The notes below the pieces were generated by a model that saw nothing but the letters and a program-made list of their open reading frames with translations, was not told the DNA's origin and searched no databases. Of a DNA stretch of 64,000 bases, positions 25,125 to 33,453 are shown piece after piece. Numbering within the stretch: the first letter of the stretch is position 1; each line of letters starts with the position of its first letter. This DNA comes from Massilia sp. PDC64 (lineage in GTDB: Bacteria; Pseudomonadota; Gammaproteobacteria; Burkholderiales; Burkholderiaceae_D). The DNA is taken from assembly GCF_900101265.1 (NCBI RefSeq), contig NZ_FMZS01000012.1, positions 124,001 to 188,000 on the forward strand, given 5' to 3'. Position numbers and translations under genes: made by a program.

Positions 25125-25448
25125 TTAGCGGGCCAGCTGGTCCAGCTTGTTCTTGACGTCCTTCCACTCGTCCGCGTCGGGCAGGGCCGGCTTGGTCTTG
25201 GTGATGGACGGCCAGTTGCGTGCCAGGTCGGCGTTGAGCTTGATGAATTGCTGCTGGTCCGACGGCACGTCTTCTTCCGCATAGATCGCGTTGACCGGGC
25301 ACTCCGCCACGCACACGGCGCAGTCGATGCACTCGTCCGGGTCAATGGCGAGGAAATTCGGGCCTTCCCGGAAACAATCTACCGGGCATACATCCACGCA
25401 ATCGGTATAGCGACAACGGATGCACGATTCGGTGACAACGTGGGTCAT
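25125..25448 (-). CDS. fdxA: 7Fe ferredoxin FdxA
   Basis: 107 residues. Two cluster motifs are visible: CIRCRYTDCVDVCPVDC (Cys 9, 12, 17, 21, 25) for the [3Fe-4S]/[4Fe-4S] N-terminal part, and CIDCAVCVAECP for the second cluster. A C-terminal extension ends in LARNWPSITKTKPALPDADEW, typical of the Azotobacter FdI/FdxA type. It is a cytoplasmic one-electron carrier. A good sigma70 promoter lies 76-104 bases upstream, and the ferredoxin-NADP reductase gene follows on the same strand. Confidence 0.95.
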   Translation of the reverse strand: MTHVVTESCIRCRYTDCVDVCPVDCFREGPNFLAIDPDECIDCAVCVAECPVNAIYAEEDVPSDQQQFIKLNADLARNWPSITKTKPALPDADEWKDVKNKLDQLAR

Positions 25449-25523
25449 AACAGTCCTATCAATGAGTGGAAGCGGCGGCGTGTATTATTCGGAGAGCGTT
25501 CGCCGGACGCGGCAAAGCACTGT

Positions 25524-25580
25524 ATTTTAGGGCAATTCTGCTTCTACGACAAATCAGGCTTATACACAATACACATAAGC
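25524..25580 (-). promoter_or_regulatory. fdxA promoter with upstream inverted repeat
   Basis: Minus strand: -35 TTGTCG (25552-25547), exactly 17 bases, -10 TAAAAT (25529-25524). Directly upstream of the -35 is an AT-rich inverted repeat with arms GCTTAT and ATAAGC 11 bases apart (25558-25580). It may be an activator site or UP element. Confidence 0.65.
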
Positions 25581-25641
25581 AAATGTGTTCGGAGTCCGCT
25601 TGCCGGCCGCGAAATGGGCCCTGCCGGGCCCCTTTCCGAAC

Positions 25642-27177
25642 TCACCGCAGCCTGTCCGTGGCCGCCAGATCCACCACCGCCGTCGTCGCGACGGCCGCGC
25701 CGGAACCGTCCGTCACCGTGACCGTGGTGAGCGCCACCGCAGGCGGTTGCTCGCCCGCCGGGCCGGACCGTCCGTGCGCCGCGCACCAGCGCGCGAGGGC
25801 GTCCGCCTCCGCCTGCAGTACCCGTTCGACATCGTAGTATTCGGCGAGGTTCATCGTGCCGCAGCAGGCGCGCCGGTCCTGGCGCGCGCCGGGCGCATCG
25901 GTCACGAGCGGCGCCAGGCGCAGGCCGGCCGGGTGGTCGCCCGTGATCCCGGCCGGCACGTCGAACACTTCGCGCTGGGCGAAGCGGTCGCGGATGGCGT
26001 TGACGACGGTCTGCGGCTTGCCGTCCTCGAACGCGAGGCGCAGCATCTCGTTGGCCACGTCGGCGAACGTGGCGGCCGTGTCCGGGGCGGCGATCAGCGC
26101 GCGCAGCACGAGCCCGCGCAGCCAGCCGGCGACACGGTGCAGGACGCTGGCGCAATCCTCCAGCGCGGGATTGCGCTCGAGGGCGAACACGTCGGCCAGG
26201 ATGTCGTAGACGGCGCCCGTGAACACCTGCGAGATCGCGTGCACCTCGGTGCCGGCCTCGGACAGGGTGAGGTCATTGTCGGCATTGCGCAGGCCCGTCG
26301 TGCTGCCCAGGGCGAGGCCGAACTGCTCGGCGATGTCGGCGAGGAAGGTCTTGTCGTGCAGGTGCGCCTTGGTCTGGGCGATGACGGCCTCGCACTGGTC
26401 GAGCTGGGAGAGCGCCAGGAAGATCGCCGTCAGGTCGCCGAACGATTCGTGCAGGCCGCCCGTCTGCGGCGGATTGTCGGCCAGCAGCCATTGCGGCTTG
26501 AGGCCGTCCAGCACGGCGTGGCCCGTCTCGTGCGAGACGATGTCGAACGAGCGGCATGTGTACACGCGCGCGGTTTCTCCGCTGGGCACGAAGTCGCCGA
26601 ACTTCAGGCAGGCCTGCGAGCGGCTGTAATAGGCATTCATCACGTTCGGCAGGCCGTACGGCCAGACTTGCAGCGGCGACGTGTCCACGCTGCTGTTCCA
26701 TTGCCAGGGCAGGGGCATCGCGCTGCCGGCCGTCGACAGCGCGCGCTGGTACATCGTCAGGGTCTGGCGCACGACGGCGAACGTGTGGACGGCGTCGAAC
26801 TGCGGGGTGTCGGGCATCGTCACGAAGTCGCCGAAGGCATTCGGCTCGACGGGCGGGATGCCGCCATCGCCCGACACCAGCTCGATGCGTGCGTCGCGCG
26901 GCCCGGCCAGCACGACGCCGGGCAGGAAGACCTTGCGCGTGCCGATCTCGTCCACCGATGGATCCTGTTTCCACATCAGCACGCGCGCGCCGGACGCATA
27001 GGGCAGGGGCACGTCACCCGGCAGGCCATTTTCCTGTGGCGACGCGCTGCCGGGACCGGCGAGTGGGCGGGGGCGGCCCGGCTGGTCGAGCAGTTGCGCG
27101 GCCTTGCGGTGCTGGCGGTACGGGGCGCTGGGCGTCGGCACGAAACCGACGGGGGGCTGGGTGGGCGTCGAGTCCAT
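25642..27177 (-). CDS. Gluzincin-type metallopeptidase without signal peptide, M4-like
   Basis: 511 residues. The zinc motif HETGH is at residues 216-220 within DIVSHETGHAVLDGL. The third ligand is probably Glu 244 in GGLHESFGDLTAIF. Both segments follow the thermolysin (M4) pattern HExxHAV.D and NE..SD.FG. There is no secretion signal, propeptide or membrane helix: the N-terminus is a Pro-rich stretch (DSTPTQPPVGFVPTPSAPY). The C-terminal part (about 330-511) contains CCGTMNLAEYYDVERVLQAE and is unlike classical M4. AGGAGG lies 7 bases before the ATG at 27177. Family-level call; substrate unknown. Confidence 0.75.
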   Translation of the reverse strand: MDSTPTQPPVGFVPTPSAPYRQHRKAAQLLDQPGRPRPLAGPGSASPQENGLPGDVPLPYASGARVLMWKQDPSVDEIGTRKVFLPGVVLAGPRDARIELVSGDGGIPPVEPNAFGDFVTMPDTPQFDAVHTFAVVRQTLTMYQRALSTAGSAMPLPWQWNSSVDTSPLQVWPYGLPNVMNAYYSRSQACLKFGDFVPSGETARVYTCRSFDIVSHETGHAVLDGLKPQWLLADNPPQTGGLHESFGDLTAIFLALSQLDQCEAVIAQTKAHLHDKTFLADIAEQFGLALGSTTGLRNADNDLTLSEAGTEVHAISQVFTGAVYDILADVFALERNPALEDCASVLHRVAGWLRGLVLRALIAAPDTAATFADVANEMLRLAFEDGKPQTVVNAIRDRFAQREVFDVPAGITGDHPAGLRLAPLVTDAPGARQDRRACCGTMNLAEYYDVERVLQAEADALARWCAAHGRSGPAGEQPPAVALTTVTVTDGSGAAVATTAVVDLAATDRLR

Positions 27178-27332
27178 GGTAATCCTCCTTGATGACACGA
27201 GGAATGGTCGCCCCTTGCCCAAGTTGGGCCTTGAGACTCATCAATTGATTATTCTCTAGGCAAGCGCTGGCCTTTGCGCCCATCAACTGGCATCATGGCG
27301 GGCTGTTTGATTTGAATCAGTAAGGAAATCGA

Positions 27333-27611
27333 ATGCCGGACATCAGCATCACCCAGCCGCACAGCCTGAGCCAGACCGACGCGCGCGCCGCCGCGCAAAA
27401 GGTGGCGGACAAGCTGGCCCGCGAATATGGCCTGACGTGCAAATGGGAAGGGGACGTGCTGCGTTTCGCCCGCAGCGGCGTGGAAGGGGCGCTCACCCTG
27501 GGCGAGCGCCAGGCCGCGTTGCGCATCAAGCTGGGCTTCCTGATGAGTGCTTTCGCGTCCACCATCGAGCAGAAGGTGGCGGAAAGCATGCGCAAGACGT
27601 TTAGCGTCTGA
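27333..27611 (+). CDS. Polyhydroxyalkanoic acid system family protein
   Basis: 92 residues. The N-terminal ISITQPHSLSQTDARAAAQKVA and the WEGDVLRFARSGVEGALTL strands match the PHA_gran_rgn family, small proteins found in PHA-producing proteobacteria. The C-terminus is a predicted amphipathic helix (FASTIEQKVAESMRKTF). AAGGAAA lies upstream of the ATG. Function is not established; association with PHA metabolism is by family name and context (phaZ at 22.4 kb). It is convergent with the acyl-CoA-binding protein gene with no spacer. Confidence 0.85.
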   Translation: MPDISITQPHSLSQTDARAAAQKVADKLAREYGLTCKWEGDVLRFARSGVEGALTLGERQAALRIKLGFLMSAFASTIEQKVAESMRKTFSV

Positions 27612-27863
27612 TTACTTCAGGTCTTCGATCAGGTCGACGTATTGCTGCATCGCGTCTTCCTGCGACGTGCCTTTCAGCGCGGCCCACGCGTCGTACTTGG
27701 CACGGCCGACCATGTCGGTGAAGCCGGGGCGCTCGCCCGTGACGTCGCCGCTCGAACCCTGCTTGAACAATGCGTAGATCTTCAGCAGGGTCATGTTGTC
27801 CGGACGCTCGGGCAGGTTCTTCGAATCGATCTGGGCCTGGGCGAACTGTTCTTGCAAACTCAT
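27612..27863 (-). CDS. Acyl-CoA-binding protein
   Basis: 83 residues, the usual ACBP length. It shows the four-helix ACBP pattern: LPERPDNMTLLKIYALFKQG (helix 2 with the acyl-CoA Tyr and Lys) and AKYDAWAALKGTSQEDAMQQY (helix 3-4). It binds long-chain acyl-CoA esters in the cytoplasm. AGGAGT lies upstream. Its stop abuts that of the PHA-system protein. Such proteins are widespread in eukaryotes but patchy in bacteria. Confidence 0.95.
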   Translation of the reverse strand: MSLQEQFAQAQIDSKNLPERPDNMTLLKIYALFKQGSSGDVTGERPGFTDMVGRAKYDAWAALKGTSQEDAMQQYVDLIEDLK

Positions 27864-27947
27864 GGTAACTCCTTTGACGATGTGCGGGCATCTTAGCGCA
27901 TCGTCATCGGAATCACGCCTAACTCGACCGTATTTTAGAAGAGTTGC

Positions 27948-28304
27948 TCAAACGTCGAGGAGTTCGACGTCGAAGATCAGCGTGGCGTTCGGCGGGATCA
28001 CGCCGCCGGCGCCGCGCGCGCCGTAGCCCAGGCTCGCCGGGATGATCAGGCGGCGCGCACCGCCCACCTTCATGCCCTGCACGCCTTCGTCCCAGCCGCG
28101 GATCACGTGACCGGCGCCCAGCGGGAACTGGAACGGGTCGTTGCGGTCTTTGCTGGAATCGAACTTGACGCCGGTGCTGCCGTCGTCGTTCTGCAGCCAG
28201 CCGGTGTAGTGCACGGTCACGTAGTTGCCGGCCTTCGCTTCGGCGCCGCTGCCGACGACGGTGTCTTCGTATTGCAGGCCGGAATTCGTGGTGGTGATGG
28301 ACAT
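27948..28304 (-). CDS. FKBP-type peptidyl-prolyl cis-trans isomerase
   Basis: 118 residues, a single FKBP domain: VTVHYTGWLQNDDG, KFDSSKDRNDPFQFPLGAGHVIRGWDEGVQGMKVGG (given as separate strand and active-site segments), LIIPASLGYGARGAG and IPPNATLIFDVELL. No signal peptide, so it is cytoplasmic. The ATG at 28304 has AAGGGAA upstream; the longer frame to 28472 has no homology. Folding catalyst by family. Confidence 0.95.
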   Translation of the reverse strand: MSITTTNSGLQYEDTVVGSGAEAKAGNYVTVHYTGWLQNDDGSTGVKFDSSKDRNDPFQFPLGAGHVIRGWDEGVQGMKVGGARRLIIPASLGYGARGAGGVIPPNATLIFDVELLDV

Positions 28305-28489
28305 GGTGTTCCCTTGTTGTTCAGAGTGAAAGGCCGATTGTAGTCCATGGCCTGTCAAAGCGCTATTAACGCTCTGTCCACTGTGTTGCGGCGGCGCGCC
28401 GCTTGCGTGCGATTCCATCGTTCTACGCTTCGGAGCGTTCAAGTTTCCTCGTAGAATAAAGCCTTCCTTCACTGAGCCGGTGTCGTTCC

Positions 28490-29461
28490 ATGCTGCGTCG
28501 CTTCCACAAGTCTCTCGTTTTCGGTTTTACATTGTTTTCGGCCATCCAGGCTGCCCACGCGAACGTCGTGGTGGTGCTCAATTCGCGCGACGCCACCGTC
28601 CAGCTGCTCGACCAGAAGACGGGGGCCGACAACGGCACGTTCGCGGTCGGCAAGGAGCCCCATCACCTGATGGCCACGCCGGACAACAAGTCGGTGATCG
28701 TCGCCAGCTCCGTCGGTAACGAACTGATCTTCCTCGACCCCGTCTCGGGCAAAGTGCAGCGCCGCCTGGCGGACGTGCTCGACCCGTACCAGATCGGCTT
28801 TTCGCCGGACCAGAAGTGGTTCGTGTCGGCGTCGCTGCGCCTGGACCGCGTGGACGTCTACAAGTACGAAGGCGGCAACCTGACGCTCAGCAAGCGCCTG
28901 CCGCTCGCGCGCATGCCGAGCCACATCGCGTTCGACGCGAACAGCACGACGGCGTTCGTCACCCAGCAGGGTAGCGACCAGGTCAGCGCCATCGACCTGA
29001 AAACGCAGACCGTCCGCTGGACGATCCCGGTCGGCAAGCTCCCCGCCGGCATCTCGATGACGCCGGACGACAAGTACCTGCTCGTGGGGATCATGGGCAG
29101 CGACTACGTCGAGGTGATCGACTGGCGCGCGCAGAAGACCGTCAAGCGCATCAAGACGGGCAACGGCGCCCACAATTTCCGCGCCGTCGGCGACCGCCGC
29201 CACGTGTTCGTGTCGAACCGCGTGCAGAACTCGATCAACATCATCGACCAGACCACCCTGGAAAACGTGGGCATGATCCCCGTGCCGGGCGGCCCGGACT
29301 GCATGGAACTGACGAACGACGGCAAGACGCTGTGGGTGACGCTCCGCTGGATCAAGAAGGTCGCCGTGATCGACGTCGCCAGCCGCAAGGTCATCAAGAT
29401 GATCCCCGTCGGCCGCTCGCCGCACGGCGTGTTCTTCGCCAATTCGGCGCCGCGGATGTGA
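28490..29461 (+). CDS. YncE/YVTN-family beta-propeller protein, exported
   Basis: 323 residues. A signal peptide is visible (LVFGFTLFSAIQAAHA, cleavage near residue 24). About seven YVTN-like repeats follow (VVVVLNSRDATVQLLDQKTG, VIVASSVGNELIFLDPVSG, AFVTQQGSDQVSAIDLKT, VFVSNRVQNSINIID, LWVTLRWIKKVAVIDVAS). It is a periplasmic seven-bladed propeller with no recognisable catalytic residues. Its stop overlaps the deacetylase start (TGATG), so it begins a coupled operon through 32034. Confidence 0.9.
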   Translation: MLRRFHKSLVFGFTLFSAIQAAHANVVVVLNSRDATVQLLDQKTGADNGTFAVGKEPHHLMATPDNKSVIVASSVGNELIFLDPVSGKVQRRLADVLDPYQIGFSPDQKWFVSASLRLDRVDVYKYEGGNLTLSKRLPLARMPSHIAFDANSTTAFVTQQGSDQVSAIDLKTQTVRWTIPVGKLPAGISMTPDDKYLLVGIMGSDYVEVIDWRAQKTVKRIKTGNGAHNFRAVGDRRHVFVSNRVQNSINIIDQTTLENVGMIPVPGGPDCMELTNDGKTLWVTLRWIKKVAVIDVASRKVIKMIPVGRSPHGVFFANSAPRM

Positions 29462-30219
29462 TGGTGCGTGCCGCTGCCACTGCCGCGCTGCTGCTGGCCG
29501 CTGCCTCGATCGCGCACGCGGCCGACGCGTGCAAGGGCACGATCTACCTGACGTTCGACACGGGCAGCCAGTCGCAGGCCGAGCTGATCGCCGACACGCT
29601 GCGGCGCCACCACGTCAAGGCCACCTTCTTCCTCGCGAACGAGAAGACGGTGCGCGGCGACTGGTCGCTCGATCCGGCCTGGGCGGACTACTGGAAGGCG
29701 AGGGTGGCGGAAGGCCACGCGTTCGGCAGTCACACGTTCGATCACGTCTACTTCCAGCGCGACGAGGCCGATGGCCGCATCGTCGTCAAGCCGCAGTTCG
29801 GCGCGCACGCGGGTCAAAAGCAGACGTGGACGCAGCAGCAGTACTGCGACGAACTGCGTCGCGTCGACACGCGTTTCGTGCAGCTCACCGGCCGCCACCT
29901 CGACCCGATCTTCCGCACGCCGGGCGGCCACAGCTCGCCCAACATCCTCGCGGCGGCCAAAAGCTGCGGGTACCGGCACGCGGGCTGGGCGCCGGCCGGG
30001 TTCTCGGGCGACGAAACGTCGAGCGACAAATTCCCGAATGCGGTGCTGCTGAAGCGCGCATTGGACAACCTGAAGGATGGCGACATCTTCATGGCCCACA
30101 TGGGCATCTGGTCGCGCAAGGACCCGTGGATGCCCGCGAATCTCGAGCCGCTGATCTCCGGTCTCGAGCGCAAAGGCTTCTGTTTCGCTACACTGAGAGA
30201 GCATCCGGACTACCGATAA
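29461..30219 (+). CDS. Polysaccharide deacetylase (NodB homology, CE4-like), exported
   Basis: 252 residues with a signal peptide (AAATAALLLAAASIAHAAD). NodB motif 1 reads YLTFDTGS: Asp 33, the expected base, is kept but the second Asp of TFDDG is Thr 34. Motif 2 SHTFDH keeps both metal His (91 and 95), and motif 3 FRTPGGHSS is present. PdaA-like enzymes also vary at the second Asp, so it may be active. It is expected to remove N- or O-acetyl groups from an envelope glycan. The start overlaps the propeller stop by one base and the next gene follows after 4 bases. Confidence 0.88.
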   Translation: MVRAAATAALLLAAASIAHAADACKGTIYLTFDTGSQSQAELIADTLRRHHVKATFFLANEKTVRGDWSLDPAWADYWKARVAEGHAFGSHTFDHVYFQRDEADGRIVVKPQFGAHAGQKQTWTQQQYCDELRRVDTRFVQLTGRHLDPIFRTPGGHSSPNILAAAKSCGYRHAGWAPAGFSGDETSSDKFPNAVLLKRALDNLKDGDIFMAHMGIWSRKDPWMPANLEPLISGLERKGFCFATLREHPDYR

Positions 30220-30223
30220 CAAC

Positions 30224-31219
30224 ATGATCCAGCATTTCCTCGATGGTTTCGCCTTCCTGCAGGGATGGCTGTTCGAGAACGCGGTCGAACCCGCGATGTT
30301 CGCCATGGGCCTTGGCGAATACATCGAAGACGCCTTCGAGGGCGTCGAATGGTTCCTCGCCGGCCTGTGCGAGGTGGCCGCCCTGTACCTCGTGCTGCGG
30401 CCGCTGGAAGCCGTCATCCCGGCACAGCAGATGACGGACCGCCGCGCGCGCATCAACGATTTCATCTACACGCTGATCCACCGCCTCGGCTTCTTCAGCA
30501 TGGCCGTGTTCTTCACGCTCGACCCGATCATGGACAGCATCGCCGCGGCGCTGCGCATGGAAGGCGTGCACCCCTTCAACCTGGAGAACCTGATGACGGG
30601 CTTCCACCCGCTCGCCAGCTTCCTCCTGTACCTCGTCGTGCTGGACTTCTTCGACTACTGGTTCCACCGCGGCCAGCACCGGTTCCGCTGGTGGTGGGCG
30701 CTGCACAGCCTGCACCACAGCCAGCAGAACATGAATTTGTGGAGCGACGACCGCAACCACCTGCTGGACGACCTGCTGCGCGACGCCTACATGGCGATCC
30801 TCGCGCTGGCGATCGGCGTGGCGCCGAGCCAGTACGTGCTGCTCGTCTCCGTCTCGCGCGCGCTGCAAAGCCTGCAGCACGCGAACGTGCGCATCCACTT
30901 CGGCCGCCTGGGCGAGCGCCTGCTCGTGTCGCCGCGCTTCCACCGCACGCACCACGCCGTCGGCATCGGCCACGAGTCGCAGGGGCGCGAGCTGGGCGGC
31001 TGCAACTTCGGCGTGCTGCTGCCCGTCTGGGACCAGCTGTTCGGCACCGCCAATTTCGCGCCCGGCTGGCACGGCACGGGCGTGCGCGACCAGTTCGCGC
31101 GCACGAATCCCGACGGCACCGTCCGCCCGCCCCGCGACTACGGCCGCGGTTTCTGGCGCCAGCAGTGGCTGGGCCTCGTGCGTCTCGTGGAAGCCGGCAG
31201 CCGGCGCAACGCGGCATGA
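30224..31219 (+). CDS. Fatty acid hydroxylase / sterol desaturase family membrane protein
   Basis: 331 residues with about four to five membrane segments. The di-iron histidine boxes are all present: HRGQH (from His 148), LHSLHHSQ and RFHRTHHAVG. These membrane oxygenases hydroxylate or desaturate lipids. It is coupled to a deacetylase and an EI24 protein, so a lipid or lipid-linked glycan modification is plausible, but the substrate is unknown. Its stop overlaps the next start (ATGA). Confidence 0.92.
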   Translation: MIQHFLDGFAFLQGWLFENAVEPAMFAMGLGEYIEDAFEGVEWFLAGLCEVAALYLVLRPLEAVIPAQQMTDRRARINDFIYTLIHRLGFFSMAVFFTLDPIMDSIAAALRMEGVHPFNLENLMTGFHPLASFLLYLVVLDFFDYWFHRGQHRFRWWWALHSLHHSQQNMNLWSDDRNHLLDDLLRDAYMAILALAIGVAPSQYVLLVSVSRALQSLQHANVRIHFGRLGERLLVSPRFHRTHHAVGIGHESQGRELGGCNFGVLLPVWDQLFGTANFAPGWHGTGVRDQFARTNPDGTVRPPRDYGRGFWRQQWLGLVRLVEAGSRRNAA

Positions 31220-32034
31220 TGCGCCCCGTCGCCATCGCCTACGGCCGCGCGCTGCGCTCCCAGTTCTCGGGGCGCATGCTGCTGCTGTCGATCGTGCCGC
31301 TGCTGCTGTCGCTGGCGTTGTGGGGCGGCCTGCTCTACGCGGGCATGCAGCCGCTGCTGGACTGGCTGCATGCGGTATTTGCGGACTACGGCCTGTTCGA
31401 GACGAGCGGCAGCATTCTTGCCACCCTGGGCCTCGGTTTCCTGAAAACGCTCGTGATCCCGCTCGTGGCGATGCTCGTGCTGCTGCCGCTGATGATCATC
31501 ACGTCGCTGCTGTTCATCGGCGTGGGCGCCATGCCGGCCATCGCGCGCCACGTCAGCCGCGTGCAATTCCCCACGCTGGAGCGCAAGGAGGGCGGCAGCT
31601 TCATGGGCAGCCTGGGCGTGAACCTGTCGGGCATCGTCGTGTTCGCGCTGCTGTGGCTCGTCACGTTGCCGCTGTACGCGCTGGCGCCCGTCGCCCTCGT
31701 CGTGCAGGCCGTGCTGTGGGGCTGGCTGACGGCGCGCGTGATGAGCTACGACGCGCTCGCCATCCACGCGAGCCAGGAAGAACGCCGCACGATCGTGCAC
31801 ACGCACAAGCGTGCCCTGCTGCTGATCGGCACCGTGTCCGGCCTGCTGGGCGCGTTGCCGGGCATCGCATGGATCGGCGGCGCGCTGTTCTCGGTCGTCC
31901 TGTTCCCGTTCCTGGCCGTGCTGTCGATCTGGCTCTACCTCGTGATCTTCATCTTTACCGGCCTGTGGTTCCAGTACTTCTGCCTGCAGGCGCTGGCCGA
32001 CCTCCGGGCCGGCCAGATGACCAAGGACCTGTAA
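31216..32034 (+). CDS. EI24-domain (CysZ-like) membrane protein
   Basis: 272 residues with about six hydrophobic segments. The EI24/CysZ pattern is seen in AYGRALRSQFSGRMLLLSIV at the N-terminus and WLTARVMSYDALAIHASQEER in the middle, followed by FFCLQALADLR-like C-terminal helix (FQYFCLQALADLRAGQM). EI24 proteins include the sulfate channel CysZ, but this subgroup is of unknown role. Two ATGs (31216, 31219) are possible; the first overlaps the upstream stop and was taken. It is last in the four-gene unit. Confidence 0.85.
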   Translation: MMRPVAIAYGRALRSQFSGRMLLLSIVPLLLSLALWGGLLYAGMQPLLDWLHAVFADYGLFETSGSILATLGLGFLKTLVIPLVAMLVLLPLMIITSLLFIGVGAMPAIARHVSRVQFPTLERKEGGSFMGSLGVNLSGIVVFALLWLVTLPLYALAPVALVVQAVLWGWLTARVMSYDALAIHASQEERRTIVHTHKRALLLIGTVSGLLGALPGIAWIGGALFSVVLFPFLAVLSIWLYLVIFIFTGLWFQYFCLQALADLRAGQMTKDL

Positions 32035-32040
32035 GGCGCT

Positions 32041-33276
32041 TCAGGGCGTGCCGAGCGTGACGAGCACGAGGCGGCCCTGCGCGCTTTCCTTTTCGTTGAC
32101 GGCGACGAGCACGCGGCCCTGCGGATCCTCGGCGATGGCCGTCACCGCGGCGACCGACTGGTCGTCCAGGTTGCGCGCATAGCCGGGCAGCAGGCTCGAG
32201 AGATCCGTCCACGTCGTCCCCCCATCCTTCGACCAGGCCAGGTACGGCTTCTGCGTCGCCTTGTCGAACCCGCCCGCGACGAGCGTGTCCGGCTTGCCCG
32301 CCAGCGCGATGAGGTGCCGGATGTACGGGTAGTTCCTGCCGCCGCTGAGCGGATGCCGGATCACGAACTGGAAGGACTTGCCACCGTCTTCGCTGCGCAG
32401 CAGTCCGCCTTCGACGCCGGCGAACACGCGCTGGCTGCCGGTCGCCCGGATGAATTGCACGTTGCGGTTTTCCAGCTCCGGCAGGATGACGGGCAGGGCG
32501 TCGCGCGACGCGAGACTGACGCCGTCCGGGGCCAGCTGGTAGGCGCGCAGGAACGCCGCGTCCAGCGGGCATTCGCCGCCGACGAGCAGGCGGTCGCCGA
32601 CGATCTCGAACGCGGGATGGGTGCAGATGTCCTGGTCGAAGAAGCCCGTCAGCACGCGCCACCGGGCGCCGCCGTCGTTCGACGCGAGCACGTTCTGGCC
32701 GCCGCCCGCATTCGTGTACAGGCGGTTGTTCACCTGTTTCAGGTCGCTCATCGACAACGTCGTGCACGCGCTGCCCACGCACACCTTGAGGCCGGCGTCG
32801 CGCGGCACGAACGTCGTGCGGTCCGCGCTCAAGGCGCACAGTGCGTGTTCGGGGCGCGCGTCCGGGCCCTTGTCGTACCAGGGTTGGAACAGCCACAGAT
32901 CGGACCCCAGCATGCGCAATGATGGTGCACGCAGGGGCCAGGTGCCGCTTTCCTCGCGTGCGAGGCCGCATTCGCCCATCGCGACGCCGCTCCACGCGGA
33001 CTCCGTCCGCAACGGCAGGCTGGCGCGGACCACGGCCGTCTCCGTCGTCGCGGTATTCGACAGCGACAGCCAGGCGGTGTCGCCGGTGAACGCAATGCTG
33101 TCGATGCCGCCGGCCGCCGTGGCCAGCACGTCGGCCCGCGCGGGTTGGGCGACAGGGGCGGTCGGCTGGGTCGCGACGGGTGGCTTGGGGGCGGCCGGAT
33201 CGTCCGAGCCGCCGCAACCGGCAAGCAAAAGGGCCAGCGCGCACGCGCCCGCGAAACTGCGTCCTGGTGGGATCAT
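32041..33276 (-). CDS. Lipoprotein with sialidase-like (BNR/Asp-box) beta-propeller
   Basis: 411 residues. The lipobox LALLLAGC (Cys at about 21) is followed by GGSDDPAAPKPP, a typical Pro-rich outer-membrane lipoprotein linker. Three Asp-box motifs are visible (SNDGGARW, SEDGGKSF, SKDGGTTW), as in sialidase or photosystem-assembly-type propellers. The catalytic Arg triad of sialidases is not recognisable. Three tandem start codons (GTG 33282, ATG 33279, ATG 33276) follow AGGAG; the last has the best spacing. It is convergent with the EI24 gene. Function unknown. Confidence 0.85.
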   Translation of the reverse strand: MIPPGRSFAGACALALLLAGCGGSDDPAAPKPPVATQPTAPVAQPARADVLATAAGGIDSIAFTGDTAWLSLSNTATTETAVVRASLPLRTESAWSGVAMGECGLAREESGTWPLRAPSLRMLGSDLWLFQPWYDKGPDARPEHALCALSADRTTFVPRDAGLKVCVGSACTTLSMSDLKQVNNRLYTNAGGGQNVLASNDGGARWRVLTGFFDQDICTHPAFEIVGDRLLVGGECPLDAAFLRAYQLAPDGVSLASRDALPVILPELENRNVQFIRATGSQRVFAGVEGGLLRSEDGGKSFQFVIRHPLSGGRNYPYIRHLIALAGKPDTLVAGGFDKATQKPYLAWSKDGGTTWTDLSSLLPGYARNLDDQSVAAVTAIAEDPQGRVLVAVNEKESAQGRLVLVTLGTP

Positions 33277-33453
33277 CATCACTCCTGTTCGGCGCCGCGC
33301 AGCCCGCGGCCGGCGCGCCGATTCTAGGAGCGGCCCCGTGTAGCGTCTTGGGGGCCTTTGTCACGAGTTTGTCCGCAAATGTCACACACGGTAGCGTCCA
33401 CGGGCGCGGCAGGCTCCGGCGCACTGTGGCACACTGGAAGCAAGGAGGACAGC

